NCBI GenBank assembly: GCA_031548515.1
Contig: JAVBRB010000015.1
Coordinates: 1-64,000, forward strand
Origin: UBA940 sp031548515
Lineage (GTDB): Bacteria > Bacteroidota > Bacteroidia > Bacteroidales > Rikenellaceae
Direction: 5' to 3'
Length of the DNA: 64,000 bases
This document shows, piece after piece, positions 34,704 through 44,439 of this stretch (positions are counted from its first letter, which is position 1; each line of letters opens with the position of its first letter). The translations under genes and the position numbers were made by a program. The notes below the pieces were generated by a model, which saw nothing but the letters and a program-made list of their open reading frames with translations, ran no database searches and was not told the origin of the DNA.

Positions 34704-36089
34704 GTGAAAGAAAATGAAAAGAATCTCCATAATATGGCATTGTTGGGAATAATATTGATGTCGCTATTTGTTTCGTGCGGCGACGGGGACAGCGGAAAGA
34801 GGGATAACCCTTTCGACAGCGGAGACGATTTCATTCTGGTTTCGCAGTCGTCGAACGCAGACACTCTTTTCCTTTCGTGGACGCTTGCCGACAAGACGCT
34901 GCATTTCGACAACTACAGGGTTGAAATGAGCGGAACCGGCACGGTAAAAACGTTGGGCAGGGAAGAAACGAGTTGCATGCTGACACACCTGCCCTACGAC
35001 TCACCCGTATCGGTTACCTTTTCGGCTCTCGACGGTGAAAAATCGGTGGCTTCCTACAAATTCGATACGAAGATAGACGGGCTGGACAGGAAGATTGCCT
35101 CGGTAGTGATACCCGATTACGGTAGCGTCACCGGAGGCGACGGAATGTACTCAATCCCGCTTCCCGACGGAAGAAGCATCTTCCTTATGGGCGACTCCTA
35201 TACGAGTCCTGTTACGGGAGGACAGCGTTCGACATCGAGTCACATGTACAGGAATACATACATCCTGTATGACGATGGTCATGTGAGCGCCATATGCGAT
35301 GCCAACGGCGATAAGACTTCTGCAGCAGTGCCTCCGGGAGTAACCGACGAGCATAAGAAGTGGTACTGGCCCGGTCACGGGTTTGTGGTCGGCGACAGGC
35401 TCTTCATTTTCCAGACGCTGATGTATCAGGGAGCTTCGGGAATGTGGGGATTCATGTATGAAACCACCCACATACTGGAGTACAGGCTGCCCGGTATGGA
35501 GCTGGTGAAGACGGCGCCCATACCGTTCTCGGGTTCGGCAGACACGCACTACGGTATGGCGGCGCTGAATGACGGGAATTATCTGTATATCTACGCGCAA
35601 GTCGATATCACCAACGATGCGAACCCGATTACGGAAGTCCTTGTTGCCAGAACGATCGTCGACGATATCTACGACTCATGGGAGTATTACACAGGGTCGG
35701 GTTGGAGCGGCAATTCCTCGAGTGCAGCCAAATTGCCGGGATTGTCGGCAGTAGCGGTCTCCTCTCAGTTCAATGTCTTCAAACTGCGCGGCAAGTACGT
35801 ATTGCTGACGCAGAAAAAGAACTTCAATTCTGGGGAGATATACACATTCGTTTCAGATACGCCCTGCGGCCCGTGGAAAAACCAGAAACTGATCTTCAGG
35901 ACATACGAACAGAAGACCCGGGGGTTGTTCACCTACAATGCAATGGCGCATCCGCAGTTTGAACGCGACGGCATGATCCTGGTGAGCTATAATGTAAATA
36001 CTGAAGATTTTTCACAACAATTCAGCGACGTGTCCACTTATCGTCCCAGGTTCTTCTGGATACCTGTAGATGAGATATTAAATAACTAA
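34704..36089 (+). CDS. Surface lipoprotein with beta-propeller-like DUF5005-type domain
   Basis: A 461-residue lipoprotein (lipobox FVSC, Cys25). An N-terminal fibronectin-type-III-like segment (about 40-120, LFLSWTLADKTLHFDNYRVE) precedes a propeller-like domain from about 125 on with GGDGMYSIPLPDGRSIFLMG, DSYTSP, RNTYIL, FVVGDRLFIFQTL and a final FFWIPVDEI. The second part resembles DUF5005/DUF4185-type five-bladed propellers related to glycosidase scaffolds. It could be a glycan-binding surface protein or an uncharacterised hydrolase; I see no diagnostic catalytic set. It is 26 bp after SusD and 25 bp before another lipoprotein gene, so it belongs to the same transcript. Confidence 0.6.
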   Translation: MKENEKNLHNMALLGIILMSLFVSCGDGDSGKRDNPFDSGDDFILVSQSSNADTLFLSWTLADKTLHFDNYRVEMSGTGTVKTLGREETSCMLTHLPYDSPVSVTFSALDGEKSVASYKFDTKIDGLDRKIASVVIPDYGSVTGGDGMYSIPLPDGRSIFLMGDSYTSPVTGGQRSTSSHMYRNTYILYDDGHVSAICDANGDKTSAAVPPGVTDEHKKWYWPGHGFVVGDRLFIFQTLMYQGASGMWGFMYETTHILEYRLPGMELVKTAPIPFSGSADTHYGMAALNDGNYLYIYAQVDITNDANPITEVLVARTIVDDIYDSWEYYTGSGWSGNSSSAAKLPGLSAVAVSSQFNVFKLRGKYVLLTQKKNFNSGEIYTFVSDTPCGPWKNQKLIFRTYEQKTRGLFTYNAMAHPQFERDGMILVSYNVNTEDFSQQFSDVSTYRPRFFWIPVDEILNN

Positions 36090-36114
36090 CTGTTAAATCA
36101 ATCAAGTGAATATC

Positions 36115-36582
36115 ATGAAAAAATACCTGTTAATTTTCGCGGTGGCATCTCTGCTTCTGCCGCTTTCGGGCTGCGGGGACAGCTACACCAACAAGATGAC
36201 CGATGACGATCCTGCTGACTATGACATAGTTTACGGACTGAGGCAGGTTGTGCAGTACGATCCGATGAATATCAACGGCATAAACATCGTGAGCAAGTTC
36301 GATTTTTTCTCTACTTACAGGCTTACACTGCACTACACCGACCGCAAGATAAGCGCCGTCACCTATTCTGACGGTGACGTACCTTTTTCTCCCTACGATT
36401 TCACAGTGCCGGATGGGCAAGTACCTGCATACCTGGATATGGATGTCAGCCCTTACGCCCTGCGTCTTACGGCGACCGGCGACGTGATCGCATACTTCGT
36501 TAACGGCGAGTTCAGCGTCACATTCCAGTTGGACAGCCCTCAGTTGAGCTACAAGTACACATTCAAAAAAGTCGTCGAATAA
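36115..36582 (+). CDS. Small lipoprotein of the carbohydrate locus, function unknown
   Basis: A 155-residue lipoprotein; the ATG at 36115 gives a normal signal with lipobox PLSGC (Cys21), while the GTG nine bases upstream is unlikely. The mature part is a single predicted beta domain (about 45-150) with DYDIVYGLRQVVQYD, STYRLTLHYTDRKISAVTYS and a final YKYTFKKVVE strand. I do not recognise the family with certainty; it resembles the DUF4840/DUF5004-type small surface glycan-binding proteins that follow SusD in many loci. Context, not sequence, suggests a glycan-binding or SusD-associated role. Confidence 0.6.
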   Translation: MKKYLLIFAVASLLLPLSGCGDSYTNKMTDDDPADYDIVYGLRQVVQYDPMNINGINIVSKFDFFSTYRLTLHYTDRKISAVTYSDGDVPFSPYDFTVPDGQVPAYLDMDVSPYALRLTATGDVIAYFVNGEFSVTFQLDSPQLSYKYTFKKVVE

Positions 36583-36597
36583 TCTAATACTATCGAT

Positions 36598-37575
36598 ATG
36601 AAACGTTTGAAAGACTACAAGCATATCCTGGCGCTTCTTGCAGTGCCCCTTATCGTCATAACCTGCATGAGCATCGAGGATATCATCAATCCTACCGACC
36701 CCCAGGTCGACAGTGAGATCGAGATCATCGTCAAGATCAAGATCGATGCCGAGACCGACGGTACCAGCAAGCTTGCGTTCGGTATGCTGGGTCCTAAGAT
36801 ATGGAACATTGCAAGCAACGCCACGTTGACGCTTACAACAAGCGGATATACTCCCGGGGATGTCATCGACGAGCCTCTGACGCTCATTCCCGCAAATGAA
36901 CTCAATCCTACCAGCGGGACGCCGTGGGCGGCTTCGTTCCAAAGCGAATATGGCGTACTTGGCAATACAGGGCCGGTAGAATGGGCGGTTTACCAGTCAC
37001 AGACAGCTTTTGCGATACACGACAAAAACGGCCCCAAGGTGGTGAATGGTACGGTTAAGATAAAGATCCCGACTACCAGCCAGAATATTAAACTGTTTAT
37101 GGGTTACGCGTTCTGCGGGAAGACCCATGGTTTCGACAGCGAGAAATACACGGAAAACGTCAAGTCGAAAGAACTGGAGGTTACGGGCGGTTCGGGTGCT
37201 ACGCTGGACTATACTGTGGTAAGTTTGGTTTCGACGGTGCCGGGGGTATTCGGCTACGGAGATATTTTTTCTGTCAAATTCCAGGAACAGACTTCGACTA
37301 CGGTCACAGGCCTCGTGGGTGCGGATGCGGTATATCTTCTCGGCAAAGTGGTATATAATGGTGGGCAGGAGAAAAACGTAGACGCGACAAGTAGCAGGAC
37401 ACTTATGGAAAAGATCGGCAGCGACGGTACATGGCAGAAGTATATTTATCCGAAAGACTTTTTCGACCTGCCTTCCGACGCCGATATTACCGCGACTTAT
37501 TTCTATTTCTCGAATCAGGACAAGAGCATTATTGTCGATGACGAAGGCGAGGGTTTCTTCGTGATAGGCGAATAA
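36598..37575 (+). CDS. DUF4961-like surface lipoprotein of the carbohydrate locus
   Basis: A 325-residue protein with a lipoprotein-like signal (VITC, Cys23). Two beta domains are suggested, about 35-190 and about 195-320; the second starts at VSTVPGVFGYGDIFSVKFQEQ. The sequence reminds me of DUF4961 proteins, which follow SusD genes and are thought to bind glycan, but the assignment is tentative. It lies 15 bp after the preceding small lipoprotein and is followed by a gap with two hairpins before the GH130 gene, so it ends the SusCD-surface-protein half of the locus. Confidence 0.55.
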   Translation: MKRLKDYKHILALLAVPLIVITCMSIEDIINPTDPQVDSEIEIIVKIKIDAETDGTSKLAFGMLGPKIWNIASNATLTLTTSGYTPGDVIDEPLTLIPANELNPTSGTPWAASFQSEYGVLGNTGPVEWAVYQSQTAFAIHDKNGPKVVNGTVKIKIPTTSQNIKLFMGYAFCGKTHGFDSEKYTENVKSKELEVTGGSGATLDYTVVSLVSTVPGVFGYGDIFSVKFQEQTSTTVTGLVGADAVYLLGKVVYNGGQEKNVDATSSRTLMEKIGSDGTWQKYIYPKDFFDLPSDADITATYFYFSNQDKSIIVDDEGEGFFVIGE

Positions 37576-37615
37576 TCGAGTCCAAAGCCTTTAACGGCTG
37601 AATATCGATGTACGA

Positions 37616-37647
37616 CCGGCCGCTCCCGGTAAACGAGGAGCGGCCGG
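37616..37647 (+). promoter_or_regulatory. GC-rich stem-loop between surface-protein and enzyme halves of the locus
   Basis: An 11-bp perfect stem (CCGGCCGCTCC at 37616-37626 with 37637-37647) with a 10-base loop. It has no T-tract and so is probably not a complete terminator. A second 7-bp stem (37663-37669 with 37681-37687, CCGTAGA/TCTACGG) follows just upstream of the GH130 start at 37714. The pair may process or attenuate the operon message. Confidence 0.5.
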
Positions 37648-37713
37648 CGTAACATCCGAGGGCCGTAGATGCTGGCTGCGTCTACGGTTCGCGAATCGAA
37701 AACAACGATCATT

Positions 37714-38841
37714 ATGAAGAGTATTTTTAAAGCGGCTGTCGGTGTAATATTTATAGCACTGGCGGGCTGCGGCACACAGGAAAAGCCGACGCATCCCGAT
37801 TGGGCGTGGTTGGAATTCATGAGACCGGAAGGCATTAACCCCATCATATCGCCCGATGCGTCGACATCTTTTCAGTGTCCGGCCAGTGGAGTACTCGTTG
37901 AATGGGAGTCGAACGACACTTTTAATCCTGCCGCAGCCGTATACGACGGAAATGTCGTGGTGCTGTATCGTGCCGAGGACCGTTCGGGCGAAGGCATCGG
38001 AGGGCGTACCTCGCGGTTGGGCTACGCATGGTCGGCCGACGGACTGCATTTTCAGAGGCTTCCGGAGCCGGTATTCTATCCCGGGGACGACAGCCAGCGT
38101 GAATTGGAGTGGCCAGGAGGTGTCGAGGATCCGCGTGTCGCCATGACCGGGGACGGTCTATATGTGATGTTCTACACCCAGTGGAACCGCAAACAGGCGC
38201 GTCTGGCAGTAGCGACCTCGCGAGACCTGCGTAACTGGGAAAAGCATGGTCCGGCTTTCGTAAAAGCTTATGACGGACGGTTTGCCGGCGAATTCTCGAA
38301 ATCGGCCTCGATAATAACCAGGATGGAAGGAGGCAAGCAGGTCATTGCCAAAATAGATGGAAAATACTGGATGTATTGGGGCGAAAAATTTGTCAATATT
38401 GCGACCTCTGACAACCTCACTGACTGGACACCCATGCTGGACGCCGACGGCGGACTGCTGAAAGTGATGGAGACCCGCACGGGATATTTCGACAGCGACC
38501 TTACGGAATGCGGACCTCCGGCCGTGATTACCGATAACGGCATACTGCTGATGTACAACGGAAAGAACTCGACAGGGGATCGTGGCGATGTGAACTACAC
38601 CGCCAACTCGTACTGTGCCGGGCAGGCGCTGTTCGACGCGAAGGACCCGGCGAAACTTATCGACAGACTCGATAAGCCGTTCTTCATACCCGAAGCGGAG
38701 TTCGAAAAGAGCGGACAGTATCCCGCAGGTACCGTTTTCATCGAGGGTCTTGTTTTTCATGGCGGTAAATGGTACCTTTACTACGGCTGTGCCGATTCGC
38801 GCGTGGCGGTGGCGGTATATGATCCCTCAATGAAAAAATAA
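37714..38841 (+). CDS. GH130 family mannoside phosphorylase/mannosidase lipoprotein
   Basis: The start at 37714 gives a lipoprotein signal (lipobox ALAGC, Cys18) and a 375-residue product; the frame upstream runs through the hairpin region. The five-bladed propeller has GH130 motifs: NPIISPD near the start, FNPAAAVYDGNVVVLYR, the diagnostic GGVEDPRV, MYWGEKFVNIATS and YPAGTVFIEGLVF. GH130 includes beta-1,4-mannosyl phosphorylases and beta-1,2-mannosidases. The lipoprotein signal means it acts outside the cytoplasm, which fits a hydrolase rather than a phosphate-dependent enzyme, but this is inference. Together with GH92 it points to a substrate with both alpha- and beta-mannosidic bonds. It is four bases upstream of the GH43 gene. 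Confidence 0.85.
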   Translation: MKSIFKAAVGVIFIALAGCGTQEKPTHPDWAWLEFMRPEGINPIISPDASTSFQCPASGVLVEWESNDTFNPAAAVYDGNVVVLYRAEDRSGEGIGGRTSRLGYAWSADGLHFQRLPEPVFYPGDDSQRELEWPGGVEDPRVAMTGDGLYVMFYTQWNRKQARLAVATSRDLRNWEKHGPAFVKAYDGRFAGEFSKSASIITRMEGGKQVIAKIDGKYWMYWGEKFVNIATSDNLTDWTPMLDADGGLLKVMETRTGYFDSDLTECGPPAVITDNGILLMYNGKNSTGDRGDVNYTANSYCAGQALFDAKDPAKLIDRLDKPFFIPEAEFEKSGQYPAGTVFIEGLVFHGGKWYLYYGCADSRVAVAVYDPSMKK

Positions 38842-38845
38842 GGTT

Positions 38846-40378
38846 ATGAAAAGAAGAGTATTATCGGTGTTGTGCGCATTTGCCGTCATGGGGCTGTCAG
38901 CCCAGGAGACGGGTTATTTCTGTAATCCGGTGATAAGGGGCGACGTTGCCGATCCTTCGCTCGTCGTGTTCGACGGTACTTATTACGCAACCGGAACCTC
39001 GTCGGAATGGGCGCCTTTCTATCCGGTTTTCGCCTCGAAGGACCTTATGAACTGGACGCAGACGGGGCATGTTTTCAATGAAAAACCTGCATGGACGTCG
39101 CACTCGTTCTGGGCACCTGAACTCTTTGTCCACAACGGCAGGGTATACTGCTATTATACGGCGCGGCGCGCAGGCGACAACATTTCATACATCGGCGTTG
39201 CATCGGCCGAATCGCCTGAACACGAATTCACCGACCACGGGCCGCTCATAGAGTACGGTACAGAGGCGATAGACGCTTTCGTTTTCGACGACGGCGGGCA
39301 GCTCTATATAAGTTGGAAGGCTTACGGCCTCGACAAGCGTCCCATAGAACTGCTGGCATGCAAACTCTCGGACGATGGACTCAACGTAACCTCGGAGCCT
39401 TTCACTCTCCTTACGGACGACGGGAATATCGGCATGGAAGGGCAGTACCACTTCAAAAAGGGGGATTATTACTATATAGTCTACTCTGCCCACGGGTGCT
39501 GCGGTCCGGGTAGTAATTACGACGTTTATGCGGCCCGCTCCAAAAGCTACGGCGGCCCTTACGAAAAATATGCAGGCAACCCGATACTGCACGGCGGTTA
39601 CGGCGATTACCTCTCCTGTGGCCACGGAACTGCGGTAGAGACTCCCGATGGGCGCATGTTCTATATGTGTCATGCCTACCTGCAGGGAGACGGCTTTTTT
39701 ATGGGGCGTCAGCCGATACTGCAGGAGATGTTCGTGAACGACGGAGGCTGGCCGGAGTTCCGGACAGGACGTCTCGCCGTTGCAAAACAGGCGGTACCGT
39801 TCGCAGGCACTTCACAGAAACCCCTGGCCAATTTTTACGACAACTTCAAGGGACCGGAGCTTAAGGTGGATTGGACATGGAACTATCCGTATTCGGATGT
39901 GGACGTGCGGGTTAAAAAAGGCAGGCTTACGCTCGGTGGAAAACCCTGCGAGGGAACCCGGAACGGATCGGTTCTCTGTTTGCGTCCGCAGTGTACGGAT
40001 TACGCATACGAAACAAGGGTGGATGCTGCCAACGACAGTTTCAAGGGGCTGGTGATGTACGGCGACGACAGTAATTTGGTGATGTGGGGTACGGCCGGAG
40101 AGAAGCTATTCCTGAAAACTGTGGCCCGAGGGAAAGAGTACGTGGTATACGAATCAGGCTGCAAAGGCGGGACGCCCTGGCTGAAAATAGAGGTCAGAGA
40201 TGGGCGCCGCATGGATTTTATGTTCAGCATGGACGGAAAAACGTGGACAAAGATCGACGCCGTTTCCGGGGATGCCGGCTCCACGATCCAGTGGGACAGG
40301 ATATCGCGTCCGGGAATCATCCAGAGCGGAGATGCCCCGGCTGAATTTTCGTATTTCAAAATGACTGACCTAAAATAG
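38846..40378 (+). CDS. GH43 glycosidase with C-terminal beta-sandwich
   Basis: A 510-residue secreted protein (signal cleaved near residue 19, LSA-Q). The five-bladed GH43 propeller (about 25-320) shows the three catalytic acids: base Asp36 in GDVADPS, pKa modulator Asp143 in EAIDAFVF and acid Glu198 in NIGMEGQYHF. A C-terminal concanavalin-like sandwich (about 325-505, FYDNFKGPELKVDWTW) resembles the GH43 C2/DUF1349 module. GH43 enzymes are alpha-L-arabinofuranosidases, beta-xylosidases or related galactosidases; the specificity is not readable here. It would remove side-chain sugars from the glycan taken up by this locus. It is six bases upstream of the SGNH esterase gene. Confidence 0.9.
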   Translation: MKRRVLSVLCAFAVMGLSAQETGYFCNPVIRGDVADPSLVVFDGTYYATGTSSEWAPFYPVFASKDLMNWTQTGHVFNEKPAWTSHSFWAPELFVHNGRVYCYYTARRAGDNISYIGVASAESPEHEFTDHGPLIEYGTEAIDAFVFDDGGQLYISWKAYGLDKRPIELLACKLSDDGLNVTSEPFTLLTDDGNIGMEGQYHFKKGDYYYIVYSAHGCCGPGSNYDVYAARSKSYGGPYEKYAGNPILHGGYGDYLSCGHGTAVETPDGRMFYMCHAYLQGDGFFMGRQPILQEMFVNDGGWPEFRTGRLAVAKQAVPFAGTSQKPLANFYDNFKGPELKVDWTWNYPYSDVDVRVKKGRLTLGGKPCEGTRNGSVLCLRPQCTDYAYETRVDAANDSFKGLVMYGDDSNLVMWGTAGEKLFLKTVARGKEYVVYESGCKGGTPWLKIEVRDGRRMDFMFSMDGKTWTKIDAVSGDAGSTIQWDRISRPGIIQSGDAPAEFSYFKMTDLK

Positions 40379-40384
40379 AATATT

Positions 40385-41767
40385 ATGAAGAAGCTCTTTT
40401 TTCTGATCGCAGCGGTAGCCTGTATCGCACTTTTCGCGCAGGCGCAGCCGGTACAGCCGTTCAAGGATGGCGACAGGGCTGTTTTCCTCGGCAACAGTAT
40501 CACCGACGGCGGCCATTACCATTCATATATATGGCTATATTACATGACCCGCTTTCCGGATATGGACCTCCGCGTGATCAATGCGGGGATTGGCGGCGAC
40601 ACGGCCGGAGATATGTATAAAAGGCTCGATACAGACGTTTTCAGCAAACGCCCGACGGTGCTTACGGTGACTTTCGGCATGAATGACACGGGCTATGTCG
40701 AATACAGCGGCGACGATGCGAAAGCTTTCGGCGAAAAAAGATACCAGGAATGCTTCGACAACTATAAACTGTTGGAGAAACGCTTTCAGGGACTTTCCGA
40801 CACTCGAATCGTGATGATGGGCGGCTCGCCTTACGACGAAACGGCACAGATAGAGCGGCCTGCATTCAAAGGCAAGAATGCTGTCATGCAGCGAGTCGTT
40901 GAGTTCCAGAAAGAATCCGCCGAAGAGAACGGATGGGAATTCCTCGACCTGAACGCTCCAATGACCGCAGTCAGCCAGCGCGAGCAGGAGAAAAATCCCG
41001 CCTTCGCTCTTTGCGGGTCCGACCGCATCCATCCCGACAACGACGGCCACATGGTGATGGCATACTTCTACCTGAAGGCTCAGGGTTTTACCGGCCGCGA
41101 GGTTGCAGACGTCGAGATAGACGCTGCGAAAGCCAAGGCGCTCAGATCGGTCAACGCTGAGATAACCAATATCAAAAAGATCGGCAAAGACATAAGCTTC
41201 GATTACCTGGCGGGGTCGTTGCCATATCCGCTTGACACTGTAGCGCGCGGTTGGGAAATGCATAAAAGCCAGGCTGAGGCGGTCAAACTCGTTCCTTTTA
41301 TGAGCGAAATGAACCGCGAAATGCTTACGGTCAAAGGACTAAAAGGCAACTACAAACTGCTGATCGACGGGGAAGAGATAGGCGCATGGAGCGGCGATGA
41401 ACTGGCGCGCGGTATAAATCTCGCCGAACAGACATGGACGCCGCAGTACCGGCAGGCTCAGTCGGTGATGTACCTCAATGAATACCGTTGGGAGATCGAG
41501 CGAAGTTTCAGGGAACTGGCATGGATAAATTACAATTTTTTTCAATCGCGCGGCATGCTTTTCGCCTATGACGCGGAGTCTGTCGCAGCGCTGGATGCCA
41601 AAAAAGAGAGCGACGGATGGGTAAGGATGCACCGTGAGATATACTCCAAATACATGCATCCCGCAGTACTCGAAGCGCGTGAACAGGAGATGGAAATGCT
41701 CATTTCGAAAATATATGAGATAAATAAGCCCGTAATGAGAAAAGTAGTGCTGCATAAAATCGACTGA
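40385..41767 (+). CDS. SGNH/GDSL-family carbohydrate esterase
   Basis: A 460-residue secreted protein (signal cleaved near residue 20, AQA-Q). The SGNH core spans about 28-240: block I FLGNSITDGG with Ser38, the oxyanion Gly in INAGIGGDTAGD, block III FGMNDTG with Asn100, and block V DRIHPDNDGH with the Asp-His pair. A C-terminal extension (about 245-460) is helical and Trp/Tyr-rich and is common in Bacteroidetes SGNH proteins of this size. It probably removes acetyl or other ester groups that would block the glycosidases encoded next to it. Substrate is inferred from context. Confidence 0.87.
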   Translation: MKKLFFLIAAVACIALFAQAQPVQPFKDGDRAVFLGNSITDGGHYHSYIWLYYMTRFPDMDLRVINAGIGGDTAGDMYKRLDTDVFSKRPTVLTVTFGMNDTGYVEYSGDDAKAFGEKRYQECFDNYKLLEKRFQGLSDTRIVMMGGSPYDETAQIERPAFKGKNAVMQRVVEFQKESAEENGWEFLDLNAPMTAVSQREQEKNPAFALCGSDRIHPDNDGHMVMAYFYLKAQGFTGREVADVEIDAAKAKALRSVNAEITNIKKIGKDISFDYLAGSLPYPLDTVARGWEMHKSQAEAVKLVPFMSEMNREMLTVKGLKGNYKLLIDGEEIGAWSGDELARGINLAEQTWTPQYRQAQSVMYLNEYRWEIERSFRELAWINYNFFQSRGMLFAYDAESVAALDAKKESDGWVRMHREIYSKYMHPAVLEAREQEMEMLISKIYEINKPVMRKVVLHKID

Positions 41768-41781
41768 ACCGGCTCACCGAT

Positions 41782-44439
41782 ATGAAAAGATATCTGGCAA
41801 TACTGGCACTCTCCGTCCTGACAGCATGTAATTCGACTGTTGTAGAGGATATGAAATGTGAAAATCTCGCCGATCCGTTGGCCATAGACAACACGGCTCC
41901 TCATTTCAGTTGGAAACTCTCCAGTGCAAAGAAGGGCGAATCACAACGGTTTTACCGTATACATGTTTCGCGTGACAGCCTCTTCCGGAAGGACGGACTG
42001 CTGTGGGATTCCGGAAAAATACAGTCGGCTGAGTCTGTCATGGTGCCTTACGGCGGAAGTTCCCTGGCATCGCGCGACATGTGTTGGTGGCGTGTCAGGG
42101 TGTGGACAGGAACGGGCGCTTCTCAATGGTCGCCCGCTGCCCGTTTCGGTATAGGGCTTACGGATGCCGGGGATATCGAAGGAACGTTTATCGGATACCC
42201 TTCCTCGGGAAAGACGGCTGTGCTGCTCAGGAAAAGTTTCACTGTCGAAAAAACCGGCGCGGCGGCTTTACTGCATGTAAATTCGCTGGGTTACCACGAA
42301 GTTTACATCAACGGCGGGAAAGTGAGCGGCGATGTGCTTTCTCCTGCCATTTCGCAGATGAACAAAAGGCCGCTGTGGGTTACTTACGACGTAACCGCAC
42401 TTCTCCGCCAAGGCGGCAACGAACTTGTGGTCTGGCTCGGCCAGGGATGGTACAAGAAAAATACTTTCGGGCGGTGGGAAGATAATGAGCCGTACAGCGA
42501 ACCGCTCGTGAGGGCCCAACTCGACGTGCAGACGGCGGAAGAATGGAACACTGTCTGCGCCACCGACGCGACCTGGCAGGCGCGGCTGAGTGGCTACACA
42601 GACACCGGTTCGTGGAACGCCCTTGATTTCGGCGGCGAATTGGTAGATGCAAGGCTCAATCCTGCGGATATGCGCTCCGAAACATTGGATGCGCTGGAAT
42701 GGAGTGATGTTATAACGGCCGTGAAACCGCAGTACAACGCCGCACCTCAAATGTGCGAGCCGAACCGTATCCGCGAAACGCTGATCCCCGTAACGGCGGA
42801 GGACCTCGGCGGCGGCAGTTGGTATCTGGATATTGGCAAGGTCATAACCGGATGGTTCGAACTGCCCCTTTTCGGGCTGCCTGCGGGGCATACAGTCGAA
42901 ATAGAGTACAGCGACGAGATATCGATGGGAGAGGATGGAATGCCAAGTCTGCTCGACCAGAGGCAAAGAGACACTTATATCGCGCGAGGCGGGAGCGAAA
43001 CGTTCATCAATAAGTTCAATCACCACGCTTTCCGCTACGTAAGGATATCCAACCTGCCCGTCCTGCCGCCGAAGGAGAGTATCAAGGCACATCTTATCCA
43101 CACCGATTATGCCGCTGCGTCCTCTTTCGAGTGCTCGGATGCCGGTCTCAATGCCATACACGACATGGTGTTCCATACTATGAAATGCCTGGCATACAGC
43201 GGCTACATGGTGGACTGCCCGCACCTCGAACGCGCCGGATACGGCGGCGACGGCAATTCGTCGACCGAAACGCTGCAAACCATGTACGACGTTGCTCCCC
43301 TGTATGCCAATTGGGTGCAGTCATGGAGCGACGCAATGCGTCCCGGAGGCAGTCTTCCACATGTCGCGCCCAACGCCGGAGCCGGCGGAGGCGGTCCTTA
43401 TTGGTGCGGTTTTATTGTAATGGCGCCATGGCAGACTTATTTGAATTACGGTGACCGCAGGCTCATCGAAAAATACTACCCCGCCATGCAGGAATGGCTC
43501 GGATATGTGGACGAATACACTGTGGACGGCCTGCTGGCACGTTGGCCCGATACCGAATACCGCGACTGGTTCCTGGGCGACTGGCTGGCTCCGGATGGGG
43601 TAGACACGGGCAATCCCGCCTCTATAAGTCTTGTCAACAATTGTTTCATCAGCGACTGTTTCGCAAAGATGGAAAAGATGGCCTCAATGTTAGGCCGAAC
43701 CGGCGATGCGGAAATGTATGCGCAGAAAAGAGAGGCGCTGAACAGACTTCTGCACGGAAAGTTCTTCAATCCGGCAGACAACACCTACGCCACAGGTTCG
43801 CAGTTGGACATGACCTATCCGATGCTGGTGGGCGTGACGCCCGATTCACTTTACCCGAAAGTGCAAAAGCAATTGTTTGATTACACTGCCTCGCAAATGA
43901 AGGGACACATCGGCGGCGGGCTTGTCGGAGTGCCGGTCATTACGAAATGGGCCATAGATAACAGGGCTGTCGACTGGATGTACTCAATGTTGAAAAAACG
44001 TGATTATCCGGGCTATCTGCATATGATCGACAACGGCGCGACGGCCACCTGGGAGTATTGGAACGGCGAGCGCAGCAGGGTCCATAATTGTTATAACGGT
44101 ATAGGTATGTGGTTCTATCAGGCCGTAGGAGGATTAAGGACCGATCCGGATGCTCCCGGCTACCGGCATGTCATCATCGAGCCGCAGATACCCACAGGAG
44201 TGACATGGTGTAAAATTACGAAGGCTACGCCTTACGGCATGATAAAACTGGACTGGAAGATTGATGCGGAAGGACAGTTGCATATGGATGTGTCCCTGCC
44301 TCCTGGAGTAACGGCTACAGTTGCAGCTCCTTACGGGATGGCAGACTGCATTCCCGACGGCAGGACGGTTCCGGACAAAGCCGGGAATATTGTCCTGGAA
44401 AGCGGCAGACACCGGATCGCATCCGGTCCGCTGAAGTGA
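41782..44439 (+). CDS. GH78 alpha-L-rhamnosidase lipoprotein
   Basis: An 885-residue lipoprotein (lipobox LTAC, Cys16). The N-terminal beta modules include FSWKLSS and the bacterial rhamnosidase N domain (LHVNSLGYHEVYINGGKV, DVTALLRQGGNELVVWLGQG). The (alpha/alpha)6 barrel starts near residue 445 and has the catalytic-region motif DCPHLERAGYGGDG, then WPDTEYRDWFLGDW and ATATWEYWNGERSRVHN-like TWEYWNGERSRVHNCYNG. The C-terminal beta domain follows (HVIIEPQIP). GH78 enzymes invert alpha-L-rhamnosides. It is the last gene of the locus, 14 bp after the esterase gene. Its presence means the target glycan probably carries terminal rhamnose. Confidence 0.92.
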   Translation: MKRYLAILALSVLTACNSTVVEDMKCENLADPLAIDNTAPHFSWKLSSAKKGESQRFYRIHVSRDSLFRKDGLLWDSGKIQSAESVMVPYGGSSLASRDMCWWRVRVWTGTGASQWSPAARFGIGLTDAGDIEGTFIGYPSSGKTAVLLRKSFTVEKTGAAALLHVNSLGYHEVYINGGKVSGDVLSPAISQMNKRPLWVTYDVTALLRQGGNELVVWLGQGWYKKNTFGRWEDNEPYSEPLVRAQLDVQTAEEWNTVCATDATWQARLSGYTDTGSWNALDFGGELVDARLNPADMRSETLDALEWSDVITAVKPQYNAAPQMCEPNRIRETLIPVTAEDLGGGSWYLDIGKVITGWFELPLFGLPAGHTVEIEYSDEISMGEDGMPSLLDQRQRDTYIARGGSETFINKFNHHAFRYVRISNLPVLPPKESIKAHLIHTDYAAASSFECSDAGLNAIHDMVFHTMKCLAYSGYMVDCPHLERAGYGGDGNSSTETLQTMYDVAPLYANWVQSWSDAMRPGGSLPHVAPNAGAGGGGPYWCGFIVMAPWQTYLNYGDRRLIEKYYPAMQEWLGYVDEYTVDGLLARWPDTEYRDWFLGDWLAPDGVDTGNPASISLVNNCFISDCFAKMEKMASMLGRTGDAEMYAQKREALNRLLHGKFFNPADNTYATGSQLDMTYPMLVGVTPDSLYPKVQKQLFDYTASQMKGHIGGGLVGVPVITKWAIDNRAVDWMYSMLKKRDYPGYLHMIDNGATATWEYWNGERSRVHNCYNGIGMWFYQAVGGLRTDPDAPGYRHVIIEPQIPTGVTWCKITKATPYGMIKLDWKIDAEGQLHMDVSLPPGVTATVAAPYGMADCIPDGRTVPDKAGNIVLESGRHRIASGPLK

